DNA from: Streptomyces smaragdinus
GTDB lineage: Bacteria; Actinomycetota; Actinomycetes; Streptomycetales; Streptomycetaceae
Assembly: GCF_009604385.1 (NCBI RefSeq)
Contig: NZ_WEGJ01000005.1
Span: 124,001-188,000, forward strand
Reading direction: 5' to 3'
DNA length: 64,000 nucleotides
The number at the start of each line of letters is the position of its first letter. Within the stretch, counting starts at the first letter, position 1. The notes beneath the pieces were generated by a model. The model had not been told where the DNA came from and did not search any database. It was given only the letters and a program-made list of their open reading frames with translations. Position numbers and translations under genes: made by a program. Below are positions 16,056 through 24,469 of this stretch, piece by piece.

Positions 16056-17438
16056 GTGTCCGCGCAGCCGTCCGGGACGACGCACGCGCCGCCGCCACAC
16101 GCCAGGCGGGACCGTACCCACTATCTGTATCTGGCGGTGATCGCGGCGGTGCTCGCCGGCATCGCCGTCGGGTTCGCCGCGCCCGACTTCGCCAAGGAGC
16201 TCAAGCCCCTGGGCACCGGCTTCGTCAATCTGATCAAGATGATGATCTCGCCGATCATCTTCTGCACGATCGTGCTCGGCGTCGGATCGGTCCGCAAGGC
16301 CGCCAAGGTCGGCGCGGTGGGCGGCCTCGCCCTCGGCTACTTCATGGTCATGTCGACCGTCGCCCTCGCGATCGGCCTGGTCGTCGGCAATCTGATCGAC
16401 CCGGGCTCCGGCCTGCACCTCACCGAGGCCACCAAGGGCGCGGGAGCGGAGCAGGCGGCGGGCGCCGCCGAGTCGACCACCGACTTCCTGCTGGGCATTG
16501 TGCCCACCACCCTGGTGTCCGCCTTCACCGAGGGCGAGGTGCTGCAGACGCTGCTGGTGGCGCTGCTGTGCGGGTTCGCGCTGCAGATGATGGGCAAGGC
16601 CGGGCAGCCGGTGCTGCGGGGCGTGGAGCACATCCAGCGGCTCGTCTTCCGGGTCCTCGCGATGATCATGTGGGCGGCGCCGGTCGGCGCGTTCGGCGCG
16701 ATGGCCGCCGTCGTCGGCGAGACCGGTATGGACGCGCTGAAGTCCCTCGCCATGATCATGCTCGGCTTCTACGCCACCTGCGTGGTCTTCGTCTTCGGTG
16801 TGCTCGGGCTGCTGCTGCGGACGATCGCCGGGATCAGCCTGTGGCCGCTGCTCAAGTATCTGGGGCGCGAGTTCCTGCTCATCCTGTCCACGTCCTCCTC
16901 CGAGTCGGCCCTGCCGCGGCTGATCGCGAAGATGGAGCACCTGGGCGTGTCCAAGCCGGTCGCCGGCATCACCGTGCCGACCGGGTACTCCTTCAACCTC
17001 GACGGCACCGCGATCTATCTGACGATGGCCTCCCTGTTCATCGCCGAGGGGATGGGCGACCCGCTGAGCATCGGGGAGCAGGTCTCGCTGCTGCTGTTCA
17101 TGATCGTGGCGTCCAAGGGCGCCGCCGGAGTCACCGGCGCCGGACTCGCCACGCTGGCCGGCGGGCTCCAGTCGCACCGGCCGGAACTGGTCGACGGCGT
17201 CGGGCTGATCGTCGGCATCGACCGCTTCATGAGCGAGGCCCGGGCGCTGACGAACTTCGCGGGCAACGCGGTGGCGTGTGTCCTGGTCGGTACCTGGACC
17301 AAGGAGATCGACCGGGCGCGGGTGGACGAGGTCCTCGCCGGACGGCTGCCGTTCGACGAGACGACCCTGCTGGACGACGTGCCGGCGGCCGGTGTGCCGG
17401 CGCAGGCGTCGTTGGAGAAACGGTCCGCGGACGCCTGA
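16056..17438 (+). CDS. dctA: Dicarboxylate:cation symporter DctA
   Basis: A 460-residue member of the DAACS (SLC1-like) family that imports C4-dicarboxylates or acidic amino acids with Na+ or H+. It shows eight-helix topology, the Ser-rich re-entrant hairpin (LSTSSSESALPRL) and the substrate/ion motif SFNLDGTAIYLTMA. The N-terminus is an extra 20 residues rich in Pro/His before the first helix. GTG 16056 follows an AGGAGG site. It is divergent from the CitA/CitB-type pair, the classic arrangement for inducer-controlled dicarboxylate uptake. Confidence 0.93.
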   Translation: MSAQPSGTTHAPPPHARRDRTHYLYLAVIAAVLAGIAVGFAAPDFAKELKPLGTGFVNLIKMMISPIIFCTIVLGVGSVRKAAKVGAVGGLALGYFMVMSTVALAIGLVVGNLIDPGSGLHLTEATKGAGAEQAAGAAESTTDFLLGIVPTTLVSAFTEGEVLQTLLVALLCGFALQMMGKAGQPVLRGVEHIQRLVFRVLAMIMWAAPVGAFGAMAAVVGETGMDALKSLAMIMLGFYATCVVFVFGVLGLLLRTIAGISLWPLLKYLGREFLLILSTSSSESALPRLIAKMEHLGVSKPVAGITVPTGYSFNLDGTAIYLTMASLFIAEGMGDPLSIGEQVSLLLFMIVASKGAAGVTGAGLATLAGGLQSHRPELVDGVGLIVGIDRFMSEARALTNFAGNAVACVLVGTWTKEIDRARVDEVLAGRLPFDETTLLDDVPAAGVPAQASLEKRSADA

Positions 17439-17460
17439 TTCACCACCGGCCGAAATGCGT

Positions 17461-17495
17461 CGGGCCCCCTTGCCGAGCCGGGGGCCCGGCGTTTT
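17461..17495 (+). terminator. Intrinsic terminator after dctA
   Basis: CGGGCCCCC and its complement form a perfect 9-bp stem (17461-17469 with 17480-17488) around a 10-base loop. GCGTTTT follows. It sits 22 bases past the dctA stop. Confidence 0.8.
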
Positions 17496-17534
17496 ACCCT
17501 CGCCGGGCAACCGATGATCAACGAGGGGAAGACG

Positions 17535-18632
17535 ATGGAACTGTCACGCCGGGGACTGCTGAGGACGGGCGGCACCGTCGCCGCGGGGCTCGCGCTGACC
17601 GGTCTCACCGGACGGGCGCACGCCGCGGCCCAGGCGCTGCCCGCCACGCCGTCCTTCGATCTGGCCGACGGATCCGACGCGTTATTCATGCACAAGACGT
17701 CGTGGTGCCCGACCGTCATGCAGAGCGCCGGCTACGACCACCTCAACAAGCACTGGTACGTCGCCCAGGTGATGTACAACCCGGGCGACGGCGTGTCGCA
17801 CGCCACCCGGCTGGCCCAGGGCGACATCGCGATCACCAAGCTGAGCGCCGACGGCTCCACGAAGCTCGGCCGGATGTATCTGCGCGGCTTCGGCCACGGA
17901 GCCCAGTTCGGCGTCGAACCGACGGCCGCCGGATCCGCCCCGTATCTGTGGATCGAGTACGACTCGCAGCTCAACGCCGCCGGCACCACCGGATTCGGCA
18001 CGAAGGTCTGCCGCATCCGCTATCTGGGCCCGCCCACCGCCGAACCGCCGCGCAGCTTCCACTGGGACGACGCGCAGGACCGCGCCGACATGGACTTCCG
18101 CGACCGCACCCCCGACCCGCTGCAGCTGCCGGGGACGGGCAGCACGCTGTCCTCGCCGCGGGCGGTGGTGGACATGCAGCACCGGCGGCTGCTCGTACGC
18201 TTCGGCCGTAACGGGCAGACGCAGGCGGCCGTATGGGATCTGGCCAAGGCGGTCGCCGCGCCGCTCGGGGCGCCGCTGCTGCTGCGGCAGAACCTGCCCG
18301 CGCCGGTGTACGACTCGCAGGGGTTCTGTCTGTACGGGTCGTGGATGTACATGCTGGAGGGGGAGTCCTACAAGAGCGGCGGGCCGGCGGACACGACCGA
18401 TGTGGGGACGACGTACATCACGAAGGTCGACCTCAACTCGGCGTACTCGGAGCGCGCGTTGACGCGGGCGCTGAAGAGCCTGGTCTTCCGGGAGCCGGAG
18501 GGGATGAACATCATGCTGGTCCCGGATCCGGCGGCGGCCGGTGCCTATCTGCCGCGGCTGAGTTTCGGGTTCGCGTCGGGGGACGAGGGGGACCGGCGGG
18601 TGAACATCGCGTACAAGGACGCACTGGTGTAG
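17535..18632 (+). CDS. Tat-exported protein of unknown function
   Basis: The product is 365 residues from ATG 17535 (GAGGGGAAG upstream; an in-frame ATG 21 bases earlier has no site). The N-terminus SRRGLLRTGG followed by a hydrophobic core and AHAAA is a twin-arginine signal peptide. The mature part has repeated WY/LYG strands (HKTSWCPTVMQSAGYDHLNKHWYV, GFCLYGSWMYMLEGES), suggesting a beta-propeller. Relatives are, from memory, labelled teichoic acid biosynthesis protein C or phage baseplate-like. Those names are unproven and I make no functional claim. Confidence 0.8.
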   Translation: MELSRRGLLRTGGTVAAGLALTGLTGRAHAAAQALPATPSFDLADGSDALFMHKTSWCPTVMQSAGYDHLNKHWYVAQVMYNPGDGVSHATRLAQGDIAITKLSADGSTKLGRMYLRGFGHGAQFGVEPTAAGSAPYLWIEYDSQLNAAGTTGFGTKVCRIRYLGPPTAEPPRSFHWDDAQDRADMDFRDRTPDPLQLPGTGSTLSSPRAVVDMQHRRLLVRFGRNGQTQAAVWDLAKAVAAPLGAPLLLRQNLPAPVYDSQGFCLYGSWMYMLEGESYKSGGPADTTDVGTTYITKVDLNSAYSERALTRALKSLVFREPEGMNIMLVPDPAAAGAYLPRLSFGFASGDEGDRRVNIAYKDALV

Positions 18633-18698
18633 TCCCGCTGGAATTCGGTGTTTTGCCTGGTCAGGGTGATTGTCAGTGGCCCCTGTCAGCATGTGCGT

Positions 18699-19127
18699 AT
18701 GGGTACGTGGGGCATGGGGCCATTCGACAACGATCACGCGGCGGACTTTGCCGGTGACCTCGACGAGCTGCCCGCCGACGAGCGGCTGGGGGCGATAGAG
18801 AAGGCGCTGCTGATGGCGGCCGAGGGGGAGGGCTATCTGGACGGCGATCTGGGGGACCACGCCGTCGCGGGCGCGGCGGTGATCGCCGCCGGGCTGCCGG
18901 GCGGGGATCCGCTGGGGGTGTACGGGCCGGAGGAGCCCATGGCGGAGATACCCGGGTGGATCCCGGCGCTGGCGGTGCGGGCGCTGGACCGGGTCGTGGG
19001 GGAGGAGTCGGAGCTGGCGGAGCTGTGGGACGAGAGCGGCCGGGGGCAGCAGTGGCGTGCGGTCGTACGCCGGCTGCGGGCGGTGCTCGACGGGCCGGGG
19101 CCCGAGCAGGAGGGGCTGTTCGGCTGA
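18699..19127 (+). CDS. DUF4259 domain protein
   Basis: A 142-residue cytoplasmic protein beginning MGTWGMGPFDNDHAADFAGD, the hallmark of DUF4259 (MGTWG-x-GPFdnD-AaDf). The rest is an acidic helical domain with PGWIPALAVRALDRVVGEESELAELW. The start is set by the MGTWG motif; an upstream in-frame ATG at 18648 only adds non-family residues. The function is unknown. Similar proteins are often found singly near immunity-type genes, but no toxin partner is next to it here. Confidence 0.85.
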   Translation: MGTWGMGPFDNDHAADFAGDLDELPADERLGAIEKALLMAAEGEGYLDGDLGDHAVAGAAVIAAGLPGGDPLGVYGPEEPMAEIPGWIPALAVRALDRVVGEESELAELWDESGRGQQWRAVVRRLRAVLDGPGPEQEGLFG

Positions 19128-19153
19128 TCGCCCCGGGCTCTTACCCCGGGCTC

Positions 19154-19265
19154 TCAGCTCGGGCGCAGCCATACCGTCGCCAGTGGGGGGAGGGTGAGGG
19201 TGAGGCTGGTGGGGTGGTCGTGCCACGGGACGTGGTCGGGCTTCAGCGGGCCGGGGTTGGAGCTG
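19154..19265 (-). pseudogene. glgB: glgB branching enzyme, last ~37 codons only
   Basis: On the minus strand the sequence ends SNPGPLKPDHVPWHDHP, then LTLTLPPLATVWLRPS and a stop at 19154. This is the expected C-terminus of actinobacterial 1,4-alpha-glucan branching enzyme (all-beta domain, PLATVWLRP ending). Upstream, toward 19270, the homology dissolves into Thr/His-rich nonsense, which is the left boundary of the TnpB element. The other ~700 residues are absent. Confidence 0.7.
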
Positions 19266-19410
19266 TTGGCTGATGAGTGTGTATGGGTGAGCGTGAGTGT
19301 GCCGGAGTGAGTGTGTGGCGTCTGTGGGTTTGTCTGATGGGGTGACTTTTGTGGTCCGGGGTCGTTGATCACGGGACTGGGCCGGGTTGATCTGGGTGGG
19401 GGGTGGTGTG

Positions 19411-21027
19411 GTGCGGGTGTTGGCGGAGTCGTTCGTGGTGGCGGGTCCGTCCGGGGTGTCGGTGCGTACCCGTCTGAAGCACCTCACGCCGGGGGACGTG
19501 GAGGTGCTGCGGCAGGTCGGCGCGCATCTGGGTTCGCTGGCGTCGGCGGACCTGAAGCAGCGTTGTGCGGACGGGACGGCGCATTCGGCGGAGTCGTGGG
19601 CGGTGCGTAAGCGGGCGCTGACCGGGAAGTCGTCGTCGCGGTGGGCGAGGTCGATCACGAAGGCGTCGCACGATCAGTGGGGACTGGCCCGGCGAGGGCA
19701 GCACGCACACATCCAGAACCTTCAGGCCGGCATCGCCACGATCTCGCACCGGCTGTCGCTGCCGATCGGCGCGAAGGGCAGCAAGCAGGCGCCGGGCGGT
19801 TACGGCTCCCAGCGGGAGTGGTTCGCCAAGTCACGCCGCCTGCGGGTCCTGCGGGACCGGCTCGACGCGCAGCGTGCCGATTACGAGGCGGGGCGGGTGC
19901 GGGTGGTACGCGGCGGAAAGGGACGCGCCCGCAACCGCCACCACCTGGAGCAGGCGGGACTGACCCGGGAGCAGTGGCGTGCGGGGTGGGAGGCGGCGCG
20001 CTGGTTCCTGTCGGCGGACGGGGAGAGTGGGAAGCGGTTCGGGAACGAGACCATCCGCGTCACACCGGGCGGGGACGTCAGCATCAGGCTGCCCGCCCCT
20101 TTGGCGCATCTGGCGAACGCCCCTCACGGCCGTTACACCCTCAGCGGTCCGGTCGCTTTCGCGCACCGGGGCGACGAGTGGGCCGACCGCGTCACCGCGA
20201 ACCGGGCTGTCGCGTATCGCGTCCCCTTCGAGCCGTCGCGCGGACGCTGGTACGTGACCGCCGCCTGGACCCTCCCACCGGTGCAGGCGGTGCCGCTGGC
20301 GGCGGCGGTTGCCGGGGGTGTGGTGGGGGTGGACACCAACGCCGACCACCTTGCCGCCTGGCGCCTCGACCCGCACGGCAACCCCGTCGGCGAACCCCGC
20401 CGCTTCGCCTACGACCTCACCGGCCCGGCCACACACCGCGACGCACAGATCCGCCACGCGCTGACCCGGCTCCTGCACTGGGCCGACCGGCACCACCTGG
20501 CGGTCGCGGTCGAGGACCTGGACTTCACCGCCGAGACCACCCGGGAGAAACACGGCCGGCGCAAACGCTTCCGGCATCTGATCGCGGGGATGCCGGTGGC
20601 GCGGCTGCGGGCGCGGCTGGTGTCGATGGCCGCCGAACTCGGCATCCCGATCGTCGCGGTCGACCCGGCCTATACCTCACGCTGGGGCGCCCGGCACTGG
20701 CAGAAGCCCCTCACCACCAGCACACGTACACCGACTCGTCACGATGCCGCTGCGGTGGCGATCGGACGACGCGCCCTCGGGCACCGTATCCGGCGACGGA
20801 CGGCACCGCCCCCTGCCCACCGGAGCGATGGACAGGGGCATCGGACCGCCCAGGCCGGACACGACACCCGACGGCGTGAGGAAACCCGCCCCCGGACCCC
20901 CGGACCACGGACACGATCCGTGCCACCGGACCCCGGGCGAAAGCAGGCGACCAGGACACCCAACACCGTTCGGGATGTCCGCAGCGAGCAGGAATGGATC
21001 CAACACCCACTCCTGCTCACTGAATAG
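19411..21027 (+). CDS. tnpB: TnpB-related RuvC nuclease without zinc finger
   Basis: The product is 538 residues from GTG 19411 (GGGGGGTGG upstream; the frame opens at TTG 19387). RuvC-like catalytic residues are all present: Asp308 in GVVGVDTNADHLAAW, Glu368 in LAVAVEDLDF and Asp445 in RHDAAAVAIGRRALG. Classical TnpB has a CxxC...CxxC finger between the last two. Here VDPAYTSRWGARHWQKP runs directly into RHDAAA with no Cys. The length exceeds the usual ~400. The family (TnpB-related accessory protein) is common in Streptomyces. The final ~80 residues are Arg/Pro/Thr-rich and overlap a hairpin-rich 3' end that may be the guide RNA. Confidence 0.85.
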   Translation: MRVLAESFVVAGPSGVSVRTRLKHLTPGDVEVLRQVGAHLGSLASADLKQRCADGTAHSAESWAVRKRALTGKSSSRWARSITKASHDQWGLARRGQHAHIQNLQAGIATISHRLSLPIGAKGSKQAPGGYGSQREWFAKSRRLRVLRDRLDAQRADYEAGRVRVVRGGKGRARNRHHLEQAGLTREQWRAGWEAARWFLSADGESGKRFGNETIRVTPGGDVSIRLPAPLAHLANAPHGRYTLSGPVAFAHRGDEWADRVTANRAVAYRVPFEPSRGRWYVTAAWTLPPVQAVPLAAAVAGGVVGVDTNADHLAAWRLDPHGNPVGEPRRFAYDLTGPATHRDAQIRHALTRLLHWADRHHLAVAVEDLDFTAETTREKHGRRKRFRHLIAGMPVARLRARLVSMAAELGIPIVAVDPAYTSRWGARHWQKPLTTSTRTPTRHDAAAVAIGRRALGHRIRRRTAPPPAHRSDGQGHRTAQAGHDTRRREETRPRTPGPRTRSVPPDPGRKQATRTPNTVRDVRSEQEWIQHPLLLTE

Positions 21028-21032
21028 GAACG
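20906..21032 (+). ncRNA. Candidate omega/reRNA scaffold at element 3' end
   Basis: Three hairpins follow one another: CACGGA/TCCGTG (20906-20922), GGACA-CCC/GGG-TGTCC (20955-20981), and GAGCAGGA-x-TGG/CCA-x-TCCTGCTC (20987-21019). TnpB guide RNAs are known to end at the element right end, with the guide taken from flanking DNA, which here would be glgE from 21033. Expression is not shown and this is inference from position and structure. Confidence 0.35.
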
Positions 21033-22073
21033 GTAGATGTCCTGGTACTTCTTCGGCGGGTTCTCGGCGTACGCGACGGAGCCGTCCGGGCGGCGGCGGA
21101 ACCAGTCGGGGTGCTTCTCCACCCACGGGTGGTCGGGGGAGCACTGCAGCGCGAAGTCCAGCGCCACCTCGAGGCCGTGGGTACGGGCGGTCGCCACGAA
21201 GTGGTCGAAGTCGCCGAGGGTGCCCAGCTCCGGGTGCACCGCGTCGTGCCCGCCCGCCGCCGAGCCGATCGCCCACGGGCTGCCGGGGTCGTCCGGGCCG
21301 GGGGAGAGACTGCCGCCGGGGCCCTTGCGGTACGCGGACCCGATGGGGTGGACGGGCGGGAGATACACCACGTCGAAGCCCATCGCCGCGACGCCCGCCA
21401 GCCGTTCGGCGGCGGTGCGCAGGGTGCCGCCGGTGGTCCCCGCCGCGCCCTCGGAGCGGGGGAACAGCTTGTACCACGCGCCGTACAGCGCCCGTTCGCG
21501 CTCCACCAGCAGCGGCAGCGACCCGGAGGCGGTGACGTGCTCGCGCAGCGGATGGCGGGCCAGCAGCCCGACCACCGCCGGATCGAGGGCGGCGGCCAGC
21601 CGTTCGGCGACCGGCCAGGTCTCCTCGCGCAGTGCCTGTGCCACGGCCAGCAGCGCCGGCCGGTGCACCCGCGGCACCCCGCGGGCGGCGCGCTCGTGCA
21701 GCAGCGCGCCCTCCTCCAGCACGAGGTCGGGGTCCACGCCGGCCGGCACCTTGATCTCCGCCGCCCGGCGCCAGGACGCCAGCGGATCGCCCCAGGCCTC
21801 GACGCGGTACGTCCAGCGGACCTCGGCGGTCGGCGTGACCTCGGCGCCCCAGCGGTCGGTGCCGGGGGCCAGTTCGCGCATCGGGGTGTACGGGCCGGGG
21901 CGGCCGGCCGGATCGACGAGCACCACGTTCGCCCCGACCGCCTCGTGCCCCTCGCGGAACACCGTGGCGGTGACGTCGAACGACTCACCGGTCACGGCCT
22001 TCGCGGGGCGGGCCCCGCAGTCGACGCGGGGGCGGACGTCGAGGACGGGTATGCGGCCGGTCTGCGCGGACAT
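21033..22073 (-). pseudogene. glgE: glgE maltosyltransferase, N-terminal half only
   Basis: ATG 22073 (AGGTGATCCC upstream) gives about 347 codons matching alpha-1,4-glucan:maltose-1-phosphate maltosyltransferase: LDVRPRVDCGARPAKAV, MGFDVVYLPPVHPIGSAYRKG, VALDFALQCSPDHPWVEKHPD and ENPPKKYQDIY. The frame then enters the TnpB element and ends in nonsense. A full GlgE is about 660-675 residues. The catalytic nucleophile and acid/base region, normally after this point, is lost, so no enzyme activity is expected. It would have been the first gene of glgE-treS-mak-glgB. Confidence 0.85.
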
Positions 22074-22298
22074 GGGATCACCTGGCGTCACGGTTCGGGG
22101 GCGTGGAGCGGTGACAGAGGGCGTGCGGGGTCGCAGGGGGGACTGCGGGATGCGGTCGTGCCACGGCGAGTTCCGGCCGTGTGTGAACTACTCGTCCGTA
22201 ACGAGTGGGGGCGTTGTGGCCCCGTATGGGACATTAACCGACCCGTTGGACCTCGGCGAGACCCGTCGTAGGTTTGGCCGGTCTGCATCGCTCCGCGG

Positions 22299-22916
22299 CT
22301 ACGGGTCCAGGGTGCGGGCCAGATAGGCGTGCAGGAGGACGCGGATCTCGGGGATCAGGGCGGGGTCGCCGGCCCGGTCGGTGCGGAACGCCAGCTGGAG
22401 CAGGGCGTCCGCGGCCTCCACCGCGACCAGGCAGGCGCGGCGGAGCTCTGGGGTCGCCGGGATCTCCAGGCGGGCCCCGAGCAGTTCGCACAGGCGGTCG
22501 GCGACCTGGTGGTTGGTGGAGAAGACCGGGTCGGGGGCGCCGGGGACGCCGAAGTCGATCAGGGCGAAGCCGGGGACGGAGCGCTTCATCGCCAGGTACT
22601 CGTCGAGCATCGTGTCGATGACGGGGCGCCAGCCGCCGTCCTGCGGTCGCCCGGCCAGGCGGTCCTGGACGCGGCGGGTGAACTCGTCCAGGTTGCGGTG
22701 GGCGAGGGCGGCGGCCAGCTCGCGCTTGCCGGCGAAGAATCGGTACACCGAGCCGATCGGTACGCCCGCCCGCTCGGCGACCGCGCGGGTGGACAGCGCC
22801 TCGTAGCCGGACTCGTCGAGGAGCGCGGCGCAGGCGTCGAGGATCCGGCCCAGCCGCTGGGCGCTGCGCTGCTGGACGGGGGTGCGGCGGAGGGGGGGTG
22901 GTGGCATCCCGTCCAT
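22299..22916 (-). CDS. TetR-family transcriptional regulator
   Basis: A 205-residue repressor. The N-terminal HTH is clear: RLGRILDACAALLDESGYEALSTRAVAERAGVPIGSVYRFFAGKRELAAAL. The C-terminal helical ligand domain (about 75-205) ends AVEAADALLQLAFRTDRAGDP. Start ATG 22916 has AAGG 9 bases upstream; ATG 22907 is also possible. Ligand and targets are unknown. Downstream lies the broken glgE; upstream is a large palindrome and then the envelope operon. Confidence 0.88.
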   Translation of the reverse strand: MDGMPPPPLRRTPVQQRSAQRLGRILDACAALLDESGYEALSTRAVAERAGVPIGSVYRFFAGKRELAAALAHRNLDEFTRRVQDRLAGRPQDGGWRPVIDTMLDEYLAMKRSVPGFALIDFGVPGAPDPVFSTNHQVADRLCELLGARLEIPATPELRRACLVAVEAADALLQLAFRTDRAGDPALIPEIRVLLHAYLARTLDP

Positions 22917-22986
22917 TGTCGCCTTACCTTCGGTCGGGGCTTTGCTTGCGGCTTGTGCCTGCGGGTTTTGTTGGCGTCGTGTGTCC

Positions 22987-23075
22987 GGGGACGGGCCGCA
23001 GCAGTGGCTCCGCTGGACGTGGAGACCTTGGTCTCGGTGCCGGGCTACGCTCCGCCACTGCTGCGGCCCGTCCCC
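22987..23075. repeat. Large palindrome with perfect 22-bp arms
   Basis: Positions 22987-23008 and 23054-23075 are perfect inverted copies starting GGGGACGGGCCGCAGCAG. The 45-base centre contains a second hairpin, GAGACC-TT-GGTCTC (23022-23035). It sits between the end of the envelope operon (23138) and the TetR start (22916), both minus. It could be a strong terminator, a MITE-like relic or a cruciform; no flanking duplication is visible. Confidence 0.7.
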
Positions 23076-23102
23076 TCGTTGCGTCGGCGGGTGCGGGTTG
23101 TT

Positions 23103-23130
23103 TTGTGCTTTGTGCCTTGTGCTTTGTGCC
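23103..23130. repeat. Two tandem 14-base units
   Basis: TTGTGCTTTGTGCC occurs twice head to tail, just past the end of the membrane-protein gene at 23138. It is markedly AT-richer than its surroundings. Confidence 0.6.
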
Positions 23131-23137
23131 TTGCGTC

Positions 23138-24469
23138 TTACGTCTGGAGGAGCAGGGTTAGGCCCCCTGTGGTGTAGCAGATCATCAGGATCAGCAGCGG
23201 GATCTGGCCGGTGAGTGCGCGGGCCGGGGGGAAGAGGTGGACCGAGCGGTCGTGGGCGGCGATCACGCCGAGGACGTGGCCGGTGACGATTGCGGTTACC
23301 TGGAGCGTGGCGAGGCCGGCGGGGGAGAGTGGATCCGCAGGTGGGGCGGGATTGTCAGTGCCCCATGCGATGGTGACTGTGCGTGGGGCTTCGGTGGCTA
23401 GGAGTGAGAAGTAGTGGGCGATCAGATAGCCCGTGGCGATGGGCAGGAGGGAGTGGGCGAAGGCGGGGACGGGGCGGGTGGTGAGTTGGTCGCCGCGGGA
23501 GATCAGGCGGGCGGCGTGGGCGCAGGCGGTGTAGAGCACGGCGACGAGGAGACAGGCGGTGGCCAGGCCCGCGGTGGCGGCTCCGGTCCGGCCGAGGGAG
23601 GAGGTCTGCAGGGTGTTGATCCACCAGGGGGCGGCGGAGAAGCCGTCGTAGGCCGTGCTGCCCAGCATCACGCAGACGGTGGCGGCGAGTCCGGGCGCGG
23701 CGGGGACGGCGTCCAGGCTGTGGAAGGGGTTGCGCAGCACGATCCGGCGGTCGCCGGGGCGTCGGCCGAGGGGGGAGAGATGACCGAGGAGGGCGGAGTA
23801 CGTCTCGAAGGCGTCGCCGCGGTCGAACCAGCGCGCGCCGTACCGGGCGGCGCAGGCGAGCTGCACGGCGGTGTAGCAGGCGAGGAAGGTGAGCAGGGTG
23901 GTGCGGGAGGCGGGTTCGGGTGAGGCGAGTTCCAGCCAGGTGAAGGCGAACAGTCCGGCGGCGGCGGGCCAGTAGCCGAGTCCCCCGGGCAGCGGGCGGC
24001 CCGCGTGGATGTCGCGGTGGAGGAGGCGGCAGCCGGCGGCGTGCAGGGCGCGCAGGGGGTTGAGCGGGCGCCAGACGGGGCCGAGGAGGAGGGAGGCGGG
24101 GACGAGGCCGACCCAGAGGAGGACGTAGACCGCGCCGGGGGCCGGGTTGCGGTCGGGGTCGTCGGGGCCGAGGAGGAGGTGGGCGGCGACGAACAGGGCG
24201 GCGGCGAGGCCGAGGACGCGCAGGGTCCGGCGCAGCGGGCGGCCGTCGAGGGCCCGTTGCAGGACGGCGGGCAGTGCGCGGCCGGCGGTGGCGCCGGCGA
24301 AGCGGGGGGTGGGCCACAGGAGGCCCAGCGCCAGGAAGGAGACGAACAGGGCGGCGAACGCGCCGGCGTAGGCGTAGAAGCCGGAGATCGGCAGGTCCTG
24401 GCGCCCGCCGATGCCGTGGGCGAGCAGCACACCGGCGCCGGTGTGGGGCGCCGTCGGTGGCAGCGGCAT
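23138..24469 (-). CDS. Polytopic membrane protein (third gene of envelope operon)
   Basis: A 443-residue protein with about ten hydrophobic segments. The N-terminus LLAHGIGGRQDLPISGFYAYAG is a recognisable feature; from memory similar proteins are labelled fenitrothion hydrolase, a name I would not trust. Other conserved-looking spots are GPVWRPLNPLRALH, FDRGDAFETYSALLGHLSPLG and HYFSLLATEAPRTVTIAWG. Several His and Arg residues in loops could bind metal. Its ATG overlaps the preceding stop (TGATG), so it is coupled to the cupredoxin-like lipoprotein gene. The function is unknown. Confidence 0.8.
   Translation of the reverse strand: MPLPPTAPHTGAGVLLAHGIGGRQDLPISGFYAYAGAFAALFVSFLALGLLWPTPRFAGATAGRALPAVLQRALDGRPLRRTLRVLGLAAALFVAAHLLLGPDDPDRNPAPGAVYVLLWVGLVPASLLLGPVWRPLNPLRALHAAGCRLLHRDIHAGRPLPGGLGYWPAAAGLFAFTWLELASPEPASRTTLLTFLACYTAVQLACAARYGARWFDRGDAFETYSALLGHLSPLGRRPGDRRIVLRNPFHSLDAVPAAPGLAATVCVMLGSTAYDGFSAAPWWINTLQTSSLGRTGAATAGLATACLLVAVLYTACAHAARLISRGDQLTTRPVPAFAHSLLPIATGYLIAHYFSLLATEAPRTVTIAWGTDNPAPPADPLSPAGLATLQVTAIVTGHVLGVIAAHDRSVHLFPPARALTGQIPLLILMICYTTGGLTLLLQT

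Larger units (their letters stand above)
19266..21032 (+). mobile_element. TnpB-only element (IS200/IS605-like), inserted in GlgE-pathway operon
   Basis: The element carries one gene, tnpB, and no TnpA Y1 transposase. The right edge is fixed to about one base, because glgE homology starts at 21033. The left edge is approximate (19262-19280), where glgB homology ends. No terminal inverted repeat or target duplication is seen, as expected for this family. A subterminal hairpin (20987-21019) fits the palindromic ends recognised by TnpA. The flanks are two different genes of one operon, so a deletion accompanied or followed insertion. Confidence 0.65.

Noticed and set aside
15937..16098. Longer N-terminus for the CitA-type kinase
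   Set aside because: It would overlap the dctA start and add residues with no membrane or family features; MRVPFPRS at 15936 gives a normal first helix.
19266..19410. Terminal inverted repeats or target-site duplication around the TnpB element
   Set aside because: None could be found by eye; IS200/IS605 elements do not make them, so absence is not evidence against the element.
23103..23130. Possible start of a CRISPR-like repeat
   Set aside because: Only two direct units with no spacers.
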